A stretch of DNA of 6,713 nucleotides from Desulfuromonadales bacterium (GTDB lineage: Bacteria; Desulfobacterota; Desulfuromonadia; Desulfuromonadales; UBA2294), in contig JAUVAJ010000101.1 in NCBI GenBank assembly GCA_030591795.1, forward strand, positions 1 through 6,713, given 5' to 3'. The position numbers and the translations under genes were made by a program. Shown here piece after piece: positions 1 through 6,713 of this stretch; within the stretch, counting starts at the first letter, position 1; each line of letters opens with the position of its first letter. The notes below the pieces were generated by a model. It saw nothing but the letters and a program-made list of their open reading frames with translations. It was not told the DNA's origin and made no database searches.

Positions 1-1029
1 AAGAACAAGAGTGTCACCATGGCGCAGATGGAACAGGGCGAGTCGTGCGGCGCCTGCCATGATGGAGGCGATGCTTTCTCCGTCGCCTCCGATTGCGGCG
101 ATTGCCATGCAACCCGTGACATCATCTTCAAGACTGCCGGTGCCGGCAATATACTGTTCAGTCACGAAGTCCACGTCGATATGTTCAGCTGTAACGATTG
201 CCATTACGACCTTTTTGCATCGGGCAAGACCCCCCCTGTGACCATGATACAGATGGAGAAAGGTGAATCATGCGGGGCCTGCCACGATGGCGGTGACGCC
301 TTCTCGGTCAACGACGATTGCTCAACCTGTCATCCGACTCGCGACATCACCTTCAAAACAGGACCAGGCGGAGATGTTCTGTTTAGCCACGAAGTCCACG
401 TCGACATGTTCAGCTGCAACGATTGCCACACCGACCTGTTCCTGGCACGCACAGGCAACAAACCAGTAGCTATGACACAAATGGAGCAGGGTGAATCATG
501 TGGTGCCTGTCATGACGGCGGCGACGCATTCTCGGTAACCGAAGACTGCGCCTCATGCCACCCGACACGTGACGTGACATTCACATCCGAGACTGTCGGC
601 CCGGTCCCCTTCAGTCATGACGTTCATACCAGCATGTTCGGTTGTGGAGACTGCCACTTTGACCTCTTCAGCCACTACAGCGACACTAAAGTGGTGACCA
701 TGACGGAGATGGAACAGGGTGAATCGTGTGGCGCCTGTCATGATGGAGGAGACGCCTTTTCGGTCAGCGAAAACTGTTCAACCTGCCACCCGACTCGCGA
801 CATTCCATTCAAGGAAGAAAAAATGAGTGCTGCCGTGTTCAGCCATGACATCCACACCGATATGTTCGGTTGTACGGATTGTCACACTGATCTCTTCAAG
901 CCAAGCACCGGTAATGATCCGGTCAGCATGAATGACATGGAAGACGGTGAATCGTGTGGCGCCTGCCACGACGGAGGAGATGCCTTCGCCGTTACAGGTG
1001 ATTGCGACGCATGCCATGTCGGCAACTGA
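1..1029 (+). CDS. Multiheme c-type cytochrome of tandem triheme c7-type domains, 5' partial
   Basis: This is the C-terminal part of a periplasmic or outer-surface electron-transfer cytochrome. The reading frame is open from base 1, and the residues before the first internal Met (position 19) already match the repeat, so the true start and signal peptide lie upstream. Numbering from that Met, 14 CXXCH haem sites begin at residues 10, 26, 58, 85, 101, 133, 161, 177, 209, 237, 253, 285, 313 and 329. Each complete domain runs FSHxxH...CxxCHxDLF, then M..ME.GESCGACHDGGDAF, then a third CxxCH. FSH occurs at 47, 122, 198 and 274, a period of 75-76 residues, giving four whole domains plus two haems of a fifth. 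Triheme tandem c7 proteins such as the 12-haem GSU1996 of Geobacter sulfurreducens have this design and are proposed nanowire-like conductors. The protein ends right after the last haem site (CDACHVGN). It is unusually rich in Asp and Glu. The total domain number and cell location cannot be seen here. Confidence 0.95.
   Translation, partial: KNKSVTMAQMEQGESCGACHDGGDAFSVASDCGDCHATRDIIFKTAGAGNILFSHEVHVDMFSCNDCHYDLFASGKTPPVTMIQMEKGESCGACHDGGDAFSVNDDCSTCHPTRDITFKTGPGGDVLFSHEVHVDMFSCNDCHTDLFLARTGNKPVAMTQMEQGESCGACHDGGDAFSVTEDCASCHPTRDVTFTSETVGPVPFSHDVHTSMFGCGDCHFDLFSHYSDTKVVTMTEMEQGESCGACHDGGDAFSVSENCSTCHPTRDIPFKEEKMSAAVFSHDIHTDMFGCTDCHTDLFKPSTGNDPVSMNDMEDGESCGACHDGGDAFAVTGDCDACHVGN
46..1020 (+). 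repeat. Tandem in-gene repeat of about 225-228 bp encoding triheme units
   Basis: The cytochrome gene is a head-to-tail array of a 75-76 codon unit. The haem motif CGACH recurs with starts near bases 46, 271, 499, 727 and 955. DNA identity is high in places: a 17-bp stretch at 163-179 recurs exactly at 388-404, an offset of 225 bp. The linkers between DLF and the next Met motif, and between PTRD and FSH, are the variable parts in sequence and length. The array continues beyond the left edge of the window. Confidence 0.9.
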
Positions 1030-1050
1030 GAACATAAACGGAACACCTCT

Positions 1051-1791
1051 ATGCCACTGAAAAAATACATGAAAGCCGGACAAACGATTTCACTTCGTGT
1101 CCTTACTGAGGCCTCGGAGAGTCCGGGTCATCTAGATGCCCTGACTGGCCACCTGAGCAATCTCGGGCGCCAGACCCTCGACCTGACTATCCCTTATCGC
1201 ACCACGGCCGATGAACGCTACCCCTTCAAAGAGGGGATGAAGTTTGAAATCATGACCAATTCCATGGGCGTCGGCATTCAGTTGACCGGCACCTTGGATA
1301 AAACTATCGGAACCAACCAGATCCGCATTCGGCATAACAATGACCTGCAAATGATCCGCCGCCGCCTTTTCCCCCGTCTCGATGCCACCATTGAAATCGG
1401 CTACACCAGAAGTGGCGGCAAGCTCCGCTCTTTTCGCGGCCAATGGAAGAAGTACGTCCAGTTGATTGAGAAGACGGAAGACCCGGCAAAACTACCAAAA
1501 GTTCCCAGAAAGAAAACCAACATCAGTGCCACTGGTATCGGCATGCTTGTCGCACCGCCGATTGAGCAGGCCGACATCGGCATGTTTTTGCTTAACCTGG
1601 GTGACAAGGGCAAACCGATCTGTGCGCTGGCGGAAGTTATTTGGAAAAAAGGTCGGGAGGAAAACGGGAAATTCATGGCCGGGTTTCAGTTTTTGAATAT
1701 CATGAACAAGGATAAAAAAAGGATCGAAGAATTTGTCGCCAAAGGTGATTCTTATATTCAGGACGACGAGGAAGCTGCCGAAGCAGACTGA
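1051..1791 (+). CDS. PilZ-domain protein, probable c-di-GMP receptor with YcgR-like N-terminal domain
   Basis: This 246-residue protein has no signal peptide or membrane segment and should be cytoplasmic. Residues about 10-100 look like the beta-rich N-terminal domain that precedes PilZ in YcgR-type proteins. The PilZ signature follows: an arginine-rich switch RRRLFPR at 103-109 (family RxxxR) and NISATG at 157-162 (family D/NxSxxG), with a closing strand MAGFQF at 209-214. These are the c-di-GMP-contacting motifs of PilZ, so binding is likely although not shown. The tail is acidic (DDEEAAEAD). The start at 1051 is the first possible one after the in-frame cytochrome stop, with a weak GGA ribosome site 8 nt upstream; ATG at 1069 is a poorer alternative. 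The 21-bp gap to the cytochrome, with no terminator, suggests one transcript. The last 34 bp overlap the 3' end of the opposing aat gene. The output it controls (motility, matrix, cytochrome export) cannot be read from sequence. Confidence 0.87.
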   Translation: MPLKKYMKAGQTISLRVLTEASESPGHLDALTGHLSNLGRQTLDLTIPYRTTADERYPFKEGMKFEIMTNSMGVGIQLTGTLDKTIGTNQIRIRHNNDLQMIRRRLFPRLDATIEIGYTRSGGKLRSFRGQWKKYVQLIEKTEDPAKLPKVPRKKTNISATGIGMLVAPPIEQADIGMFLLNLGDKGKPICALAEVIWKKGREENGKFMAGFQFLNIMNKDKKRIEEFVAKGDSYIQDDEEAAEAD

Positions 1792-2483
1792 TGCGTCAAC
1801 TCGATCGAGCTGACGGTCTGGCGAACTGACGGTCGAACCCCACCTTTTACCAACCTCTGCAAAAAGTCATTTCGTGTTATCAGGCTCGCGCCAAGACTGA
1901 GCAGATGTTCATTCGACAACTGGCAGTCGACCAGTTCAAACCCCAACTCTGCTGCCCTATTTACCAGATGCAACAACGCCACTTTCGAAGCGTCCCGTGC
2001 CAGATGAAACATCGACTCGCCAAAAAAACACCGACCAAGGCAAAGGCCATACAAACCACCGACCAATGCTCCATCTTGCCAACACTCGATTGAATGTGCA
2101 TAACCGCGACGATGCAGTTCAACAAAGGCCCGGTGCAGCTCTGCGTTTATCCAGGTTCCGGTGCCAGCTTCAACCCGCAGTCGGGCACAATGCTCAATCA
2201 CCCGCTCAAAAGCCTTGTTGCAGGTGACCTGATATCGGCCCTGGCGCAAAGTTTTGGCCAGACTACGGCTGACCCGCATTGCACCCGGCTCAAAAACACA
2301 GCGCGGATCAGGCGACCACCAAAGCAGCGGATCGCCTTCGTTGGACCAAGGGAAAAGACCGGATGAATAGGCCAACAAAAGGCGTGGCAAGCTTAAATCA
2401 CCACCGATGGCCAGAAGACCATCCTCCTCAGCCAGCGTAGCCGGCGGAAAAACCAACTCATCTGTCAGGCGAAATAAAGGCAC
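1758..2483 (-). CDS. aat: Leucyl/phenylalanyl-tRNA--protein transferase
   Basis: Aat transfers Leu or Phe from charged tRNA to proteins with N-terminal Arg or Lys, creating the destabilising residues that ClpS recognises. The 241-residue protein has the normal family length and all main blocks: GLLAIGGDL (22-30) with GLFPW (42-46), LLWWSPDPR (53-61), GTWIN (109-113), HSIECW (130-135), GGLYG (142-146), FFGESMF (153-159), and DCQLSNEHLLSLGA (186-199). E156, D186 and Q188 match residues placed at the active site of the E. coli enzyme. The start is GTG at 2481-2483; an in-frame TAA lies three codons upstream, so no earlier start is possible. A weak GGATAA ribosome site sits 9 nt before it. It is the last gene of the clpS-clpA-aat operon, 18 bp after clpA. 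The C-terminus is an odd low-complexity Ser/Ala tail (from about residue 232), encoded opposite the acidic tail codons of the PilZ gene. Confidence 0.97.
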   Translation of the reverse strand: MPLFRLTDELVFPPATLAEEDGLLAIGGDLSLPRLLLAYSSGLFPWSNEGDPLLWWSPDPRCVFEPGAMRVSRSLAKTLRQGRYQVTCNKAFERVIEHCARLRVEAGTGTWINAELHRAFVELHRRGYAHSIECWQDGALVGGLYGLCLGRCFFGESMFHLARDASKVALLHLVNRAAELGFELVDCQLSNEHLLSLGASLITRNDFLQRLVKGGVRPSVRQTVSSIELTHQSASAASSSS

Positions 2484-2501
2484 GTATAGAGGTTATCCAA
2501 A

Positions 2502-4736
<2,235 letters not shown>

Positions 4737-4743
4737 CTTATTT

Positions 4744-5055
4744 TTAGACCTCTTCGAGGCTGCACTCCAGAGGAAATTCCTCCTGCCGTGCCCTCATGTG
4801 AACCTGATGAATCTTTGTCTCGGCAATTTCAAAAGGAAAAGTGCCGCAAATACCGATCCCGCGCATATGAATCTGCAACATGACCTGATTGGCTTCAGTT
4901 GGCGGCAGATGAAAAACCGACTCGAGCATACCGACAACAAACTCCATGGTTGTATAATCATCATTGTGCATCAGCACCTTGTATAGTGGAGGTGATGCCG
5001 TTTTTTCTCCAGCTTTTTGTTCTGTAGTCTTTTCGGTGTCGTGTGATCCCATCAT
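4744..5055 (-). CDS. clpS: ATP-dependent Clp protease adaptor protein ClpS
   Basis: ClpS binds proteins with N-terminal Leu, Phe, Tyr or Trp and hands them to the ClpA N-domain. The 103-residue protein has a flexible charged N-terminal extension (about 1-23), needed in the family for delivery, then the core domain: YKVLMHNDDYTTMEFVV (25-41), QIHMRGIGICG (61-71), and AETKIHQVHMRAR (78-90). N31, D32 and H63 match the E. coli residues that grip the substrate alpha-amino group (N34, D35, H66). M37 matches the gatekeeper Met that excludes beta-branched residues. Two consecutive ATG codons open the frame; the AGAGGA ribosome site is 5 nt from the first (5053-5055) and 8 nt from the second (5050-5052), so the second may be the one used, removing one Met. 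It is the first gene of the clpS-clpA-aat operon. Confidence 0.97.
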   Translation of the reverse strand: MMGSHDTEKTTEQKAGEKTASPPLYKVLMHNDDYTTMEFVVGMLESVFHLPPTEANQVMLQIHMRGIGICGTFPFEIAETKIHQVHMRARQEEFPLECSLEEV

Positions 5056-5060
5056 GAGCT

Positions 5061-5066
5061 TCCTCT
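5061..5066 (-). promoter_or_regulatory. Ribosome binding site of clpS
   Basis: AGAGGA on the minus strand lies 5 nt before the first and 8 nt before the second of two adjacent ATG codons. The 8-nt spacing is closer to optimal, so the start at 5052 is favoured. The protein differs by only one Met. Confidence 0.6.
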
Positions 5067-5080
5067 GCTAAGTCTCTTTA

Positions 5081-5110
5081 ATAATATCATATGCGCTTTA
5101 CAAGTTCCAA
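5081..5110 (-). promoter_or_regulatory. Candidate sigma-70 promoter of clpS-clpA-aat
   Basis: On the minus strand, TTGGAA (5105-5110, 4 of 6 to the -35 consensus) is followed after 18 bp by TATTAT (5081-5086, 5 of 6 to the -10 consensus). TGA immediately before the -10 makes it an extended -10 element. Transcription would begin near 5074, leaving a leader of about 20 nt before clpS. No other good promoter is seen inside the operon, which fits a single transcript. The call is by consensus matching only. Confidence 0.5.
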
Positions 5111-5198
5111 CAGGTCAACCATCATTTTCAACGTCCTGTAAATATATGACGCCCTCGCAAAGGTGCATGTAACAGCTATAGATAAATAGGATAAGAAC

Positions 5199-5226
5199 TT
5201 GCATTAACAATTACTGAACGTATTAA
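5199..5226 (+). promoter_or_regulatory. Weak candidate promoter for the zinc-ribbon gene
   Basis: TTGCAT (5199-5204) and TATTAA (5221-5226) are separated by 16 bp. Both match the sigma-70 consensus only partly, and use of this site would give a leader of about 145 nt containing all three inverted repeats. In AT-rich DNA such matches occur by chance, so this is tentative. Confidence 0.25.
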
Positions 5227-5304
5227 TCTTCAACAGACCATAGGTGCGACAAACTGCTATTAAAGCGGGCAATAATGCACAAGTAGCTGAAATTTAATAA
5301 ATTA

Positions 5305-5324
5305 TACCGCTACGACAGGCGGTA
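5305..5324. repeat. Inverted repeat TACCGC/GCGGTA, possible operator or leader hairpin
   Basis: Arms at 5305-5310 and 5319-5324 are perfectly complementary. A further T-G wobble would close a 7-bp stem on a 6-nt loop. There is no following T-run, so it is not a normal terminator. It lies 55 bp before the start of the zinc-ribbon gene, a plausible place for an operator or RNA structure. Confidence 0.4.
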
Positions 5325-5327
5325 AAC

Positions 5328-5349
5328 TTTGCACATGAAGTTATGCAAA
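5328..5349. repeat. Inverted repeat TTTGCA-N10-TGCAAA, possible operator
   Basis: Two perfect 6-bp arms (5328-5333 and 5344-5349) are separated by 10 bp, so their centres are 16 bp apart, as for a dimeric DNA-binding protein touching two half-sites. It ends 20 bp before the ribosome binding site of the zinc-ribbon gene. The regulator, if any, is unknown. Confidence 0.35.
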
Positions 5350-5379
5350 AATTACATCCCCTGAACAAAAGGAGGCTGT

Positions 5380-6006
5380 ATGGCTAGTCAGAATCGTTCG
5401 GCCGGGTACTGCGTTCATTGTCAGAGAGGCGTAACTATCGTGCGTCCGACCGGAGATGGTTTTTTCGGTCGGGTCCGTACCGCAATCACCAACAACGAAG
5501 ACACCTGGGTCTGCAGTAAATGTGGCAACCCGGCGAGCAAAGGTTTCACCCCACCCCCTGAAGCTTCTATCGCGCCGTCTGATGAAACCTTGTTGACAGT
5601 AGACAATCAGCATGTTGTCGATGACAAACTGACAGAGCCACTCGACCTGGATAGCCAAACCGACGACGATTCTGTCCCCGTCGATAACCCTGAAATGTTT
5701 TCCGTAGCCACCGGCCCGGAAGCCATCTGTCATCTTTGCAACACTAGCCTCCCGCTCAAACCTGAGGACTGCAACACCATCAGCCTCTGTCCAAACTGCC
5801 AGGAGGCAGTTCTCCTCCCGGCTCTGGAGAGTGAATCGATGCTGACAACATCTCCGGCAATCATCAAACTTGAAGATGACCCGGAACGACCGGAAATCAG
5901 CAAATCACTCTGCACCCTTTGTCAATTCGAAATGACTTATCCCAAAAAACTGGCGGGTAAAGAGGTCGACTGCCCCTCTTGCAGCACCCATTTCCAGCTA
6001 CCTTGA
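5380..6006 (+). CDS. Acidic protein with three zinc-ribbon-like Cys4 modules, function unknown
   Basis: I do not recognise this 208-residue protein as a named family. It contains three CxxC...CxxC pairs: C11/C14 with C45/C48; C117/C120 with C137/C140; and C178/C181 with C198/C201. Each set could bind one structural zinc. The third module (about 176-208, with LAGKEVDCPSC and a final FQLP) closely resembles the short zinc-finger/zinc-ribbon domains often found at protein ends in environmental bacteria. The modules are joined by disordered-looking acidic linkers (about 59-113 and 146-174, rich in Asp, Glu, Ser, Thr, Pro). C131 is an extra Cys. There is no signal peptide or membrane helix, so it should be cytoplasmic. 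The start ATG has a strong AAGGAGG ribosome site at 5369-5375, 4 nt upstream. It diverges from clpS and precedes the acidic membrane-protein gene by 221 bp. Possible roles include protein or nucleic-acid binding; none is demonstrated. Rubredoxin-like iron binding is less likely because the Cys spacing and flanking Gly/Pro do not fit. Confidence 0.75.
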   Translation: MASQNRSAGYCVHCQRGVTIVRPTGDGFFGRVRTAITNNEDTWVCSKCGNPASKGFTPPPEASIAPSDETLLTVDNQHVVDDKLTEPLDLDSQTDDDSVPVDNPEMFSVATGPEAICHLCNTSLPLKPEDCNTISLCPNCQEAVLLPALESESMLTTSPAIIKLEDDPERPEISKSLCTLCQFEMTYPKKLAGKEVDCPSCSTHFQLP

Positions 6007-6014
6007 TGACCTGA

Positions 6015-6059
6015 GCAGACGTTCCTCTGCCCGGGTTGGTTGTAAAACAGTTTGCTGTT
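6015..6059 (+). terminator. Weak hairpins after the zinc-ribbon gene, uncertain terminator
   Basis: Two 5-bp hairpins follow the stop codon: GCAGA/TCTGC (6015-6030, 6-nt loop) and AACAG/CTGTT (6046-6059, 4-nt loop). The first lacks a T-run. The second is followed, seven bases on, by four T residues. Either could end the transcript weakly, but neither is a standard intrinsic terminator. Confidence 0.22.
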
Positions 6060-6125
6060 GCATATTTTACACATAGTTTAACCATCTCCTGAAGCTCTTA
6101 ACCTTGTCTTTTTGTTATACTTTTA

Positions 6126-6155
6126 TTGACAGAAGGCACAGATACGGTTAATTAT
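6126..6155 (+). promoter_or_regulatory. Candidate promoter of the acidic membrane-protein gene
   Basis: A perfect -35 hexamer TTGACA (6126-6131) is followed after 18 bp by AATTAT (6150-6155, 4 of 6 to TATAAT). It lies about 70 bp ahead of the start codon at 6228, so transcription from near 6162 would give a leader of about 65 nt. This suggests the downstream gene can be transcribed apart from the zinc-ribbon gene. Confidence 0.45.
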
Positions 6156-6227
6156 TAAGAGTTCAACAATGAAAATATACAGTTGTAACTCCACAGGACT
6201 GTAAAGGTTTTCTTCGGAGAGGATTCT

Positions 6228-6713
6228 ATGGATTTTTTCTTCCAGCAGGATGGAACAATCAGCCCGTTGTTTATTGTACTCACCCTGATCGTTGCTTTGC
6301 TCTATTTTCTCGTCTGGCGCATTGCCGCAAGATCAAAGAAAAACGGTGAAAAGCTACTGGAAATCAGTGCCCGTCTCGAAAATCTGATTTCTGTGGTGGC
6401 ACCAGAGATAGCAATCCCTGACGATGTAGCAAAAGACGAAACAACGGACGACAGTCAGGTTGCTTTCGACTTCGACTCTGTCGATAACGAGAATGCCCCA
6501 GAAACAGACTCAACTGATCTGACTGACGATGTACTTGCAACTAGCGACGACTCAGAAGAAGACTCCCTGGAATTTGAAATTGGCGATGACTTCTCTACAA
6601 CAGACGATCTCGGCACAACAGACGATCTCGGCACAACAGACGATCTCGGCACAACAGACGATCTCGGCACAACAGACGATCTCGGCACAACAGACGATCT
6701 CGGCACAACAGAC
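6228..6713 (+). CDS. Single-pass membrane protein with acidic tail and TTDDLG repeats, 3' partial
   Basis: The frame is open from ATG 6228 to the window edge (162 codons), so the C-terminus is missing. Residues 11-30 are a strongly hydrophobic helix beginning ISPLFIVLTL, followed at once by RIAARSKK. By the positive-inside rule this predicts a signal anchor with a very short outside N-terminus and the bulk in the cytoplasm. Residues 37-57 could form a short amphipathic helix or coiled coil. From about residue 64 the chain is almost all Asp, Glu, Ser and Thr with scattered hydrophobics (FDFD, LEFEIGDDF). From residue 124 it becomes six perfect TTDDLG units plus a partial seventh. A GGAGAGGA ribosome site (6216-6223) lies 4 nt upstream. 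I do not recognise the family. The N-terminal anchor plus acidic region is loosely like FimV-type polar proteins, but without the rest that remains a guess. Confidence 0.78.
   Translation, partial: MDFFFQQDGTISPLFIVLTLIVALLYFLVWRIAARSKKNGEKLLEISARLENLISVVAPEIAIPDDVAKDETTDDSQVAFDFDSVDNENAPETDSTDLTDDVLATSDDSEEDSLEFEIGDDFSTTDDLGTTDDLGTTDDLGTTDDLGTTDDLGTTDDLGTTD
6597..6713 (+). repeat. Perfect 18-bp tandem repeat, six copies plus half, running off the window
   Basis: The unit ACAACAGACGATCTCGGC repeats without a single mismatch from 6597 to 6704, followed by nine bases of a seventh copy. Being a multiple of three, each unit adds the hexapeptide TTDDLG in frame. The lack of synonymous differences points to recent expansion by slippage or recombination. 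Copy number beyond the edge is unknown. Confidence 0.97.

Larger units (their letters stand above)
5111..5379. other. AT-rich divergent intergenic region
   Basis: No gene is supported between clpS and the zinc-ribbon gene. The stretch is clearly richer in A and T than its surroundings and holds three inverted repeats: AATTTA-A-TAAATT (5291-5303), TACCGC/GCGGTA (5305-5324), and TTTGCA/TGCAAA (5328-5349). A weak plus-strand promoter candidate is at 5199-5226. No tRNA, riboswitch or insertion-sequence end was recognised. Confidence 0.6.

Noticed and set aside
46..1020. Regular repeat spacing considered as a CRISPR-like array
   Set aside because: The 225-bp period is coding, in frame, and explained entirely by repeated haem-binding domains.
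1810..1834. Direct repeat CTGACGGTC (1810-1818 and 1826-1834) and the palindrome CTCGATCGAG (1800-1809)
   Set aside because: Both lie inside the aat coding sequence just beyond the PilZ stop. They are short, and coding constraint on the Aat C-terminus is enough to explain them; no stem followed by a T-run forms.
5318..5333. Possible sigma-54 promoter (GG ... TTTGCA) ahead of the zinc-ribbon gene
   Set aside because: The GG and GC doublets are 11 bp apart instead of the required 10, and the TGGCAC block is not present.
5341..5733. 130-codon minus-strand open frame opposite the zinc-ribbon gene
   Set aside because: The plus-strand frame has a strong ribosome site and ordered Cys pairs. The minus frame has no recognisable domain and runs over the intergenic control region.
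6169..6204. 11-codon open frame (MKIYSCNSTGL) in the leader of the membrane-protein gene
   Set aside because: It has no convincing ribosome site, no run of a regulatory amino acid and no attenuator hairpin after it. An ORF this short is expected by chance.
6455..6706. Open minus-strand frame encoding Pro-Arg-Ser-Ser-Val-Val repeats
   Set aside because: It is the antisense reading of the 18-bp tandem repeat and of the acidic coding region. The plus-strand gene has a ribosome site, a start and a membrane helix; the minus frame has none of these.

Overview
The window looks like chromosome from a Gram-negative, anaerobic, metal- or electrode-respiring bacterium of the Desulfuromonadales/Geobacter type. 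The main reasons are a tandem-domain triheme c7-type cytochrome (the 'nanowire' cytochrome family typical of that group), a PilZ protein of the two-domain kind common there, and a clpS-clpA-aat operon, which implies a Proteobacteria-like N-degron pathway. This placement is inference from gene content. There is no rRNA or other marker to fix it.

Layout, left to right. (1) 1-1029 (+): the 3' part of a multiheme cytochrome c gene that enters from outside the window, with 14 CXXCH haem sites arranged as two haems of a broken domain plus four complete triheme domains. (2) 1051-1791 (+): a PilZ-domain protein only 21 bp behind the cytochrome and probably in the same transcript. (3) 1758-2483 (-): aat, whose 3' end overlaps the PilZ gene tail-to-tail by 34 bp. 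(4) 2502-4736 (-): clpA. (5) 4744-5055 (-): clpS. Genes 5, 4 and 3 form one tight minus-strand operon (gaps of 7 and 18 bp) that encodes a whole Leu/N-degron route: Aat adds Leu/Phe to N-termini, ClpS recognises them, and ClpA unfolds the substrate for ClpP, which is not in this window. (6) 5056-5379: a 324-bp AT-rich divergent intergenic region with a good clpS promoter candidate and several inverted repeats. (7) 5380-6006 (+): an unrecognised acidic protein with three zinc-ribbon-like Cys4 modules. (8) 6007-6227: a short intergenic region with a TTGACA promoter candidate and small hairpins. (9) 6228 to the window end (+): a truncated gene for a single-pass membrane protein with an acidic tail that passes into perfect 18-bp tandem repeats (TTDDLG per unit) and is cut by the window edge.

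Most of the window is ordinary, well-known biology. The parts most worth a second look are the strongly acidic cytochrome array and its link to a c-di-GMP effector, the unclassified triple zinc-ribbon protein with operator-like inverted repeats upstream, and the membrane protein with a perfect hexapeptide repeat tract. I see no clear evidence for a wholly new multi-gene system.
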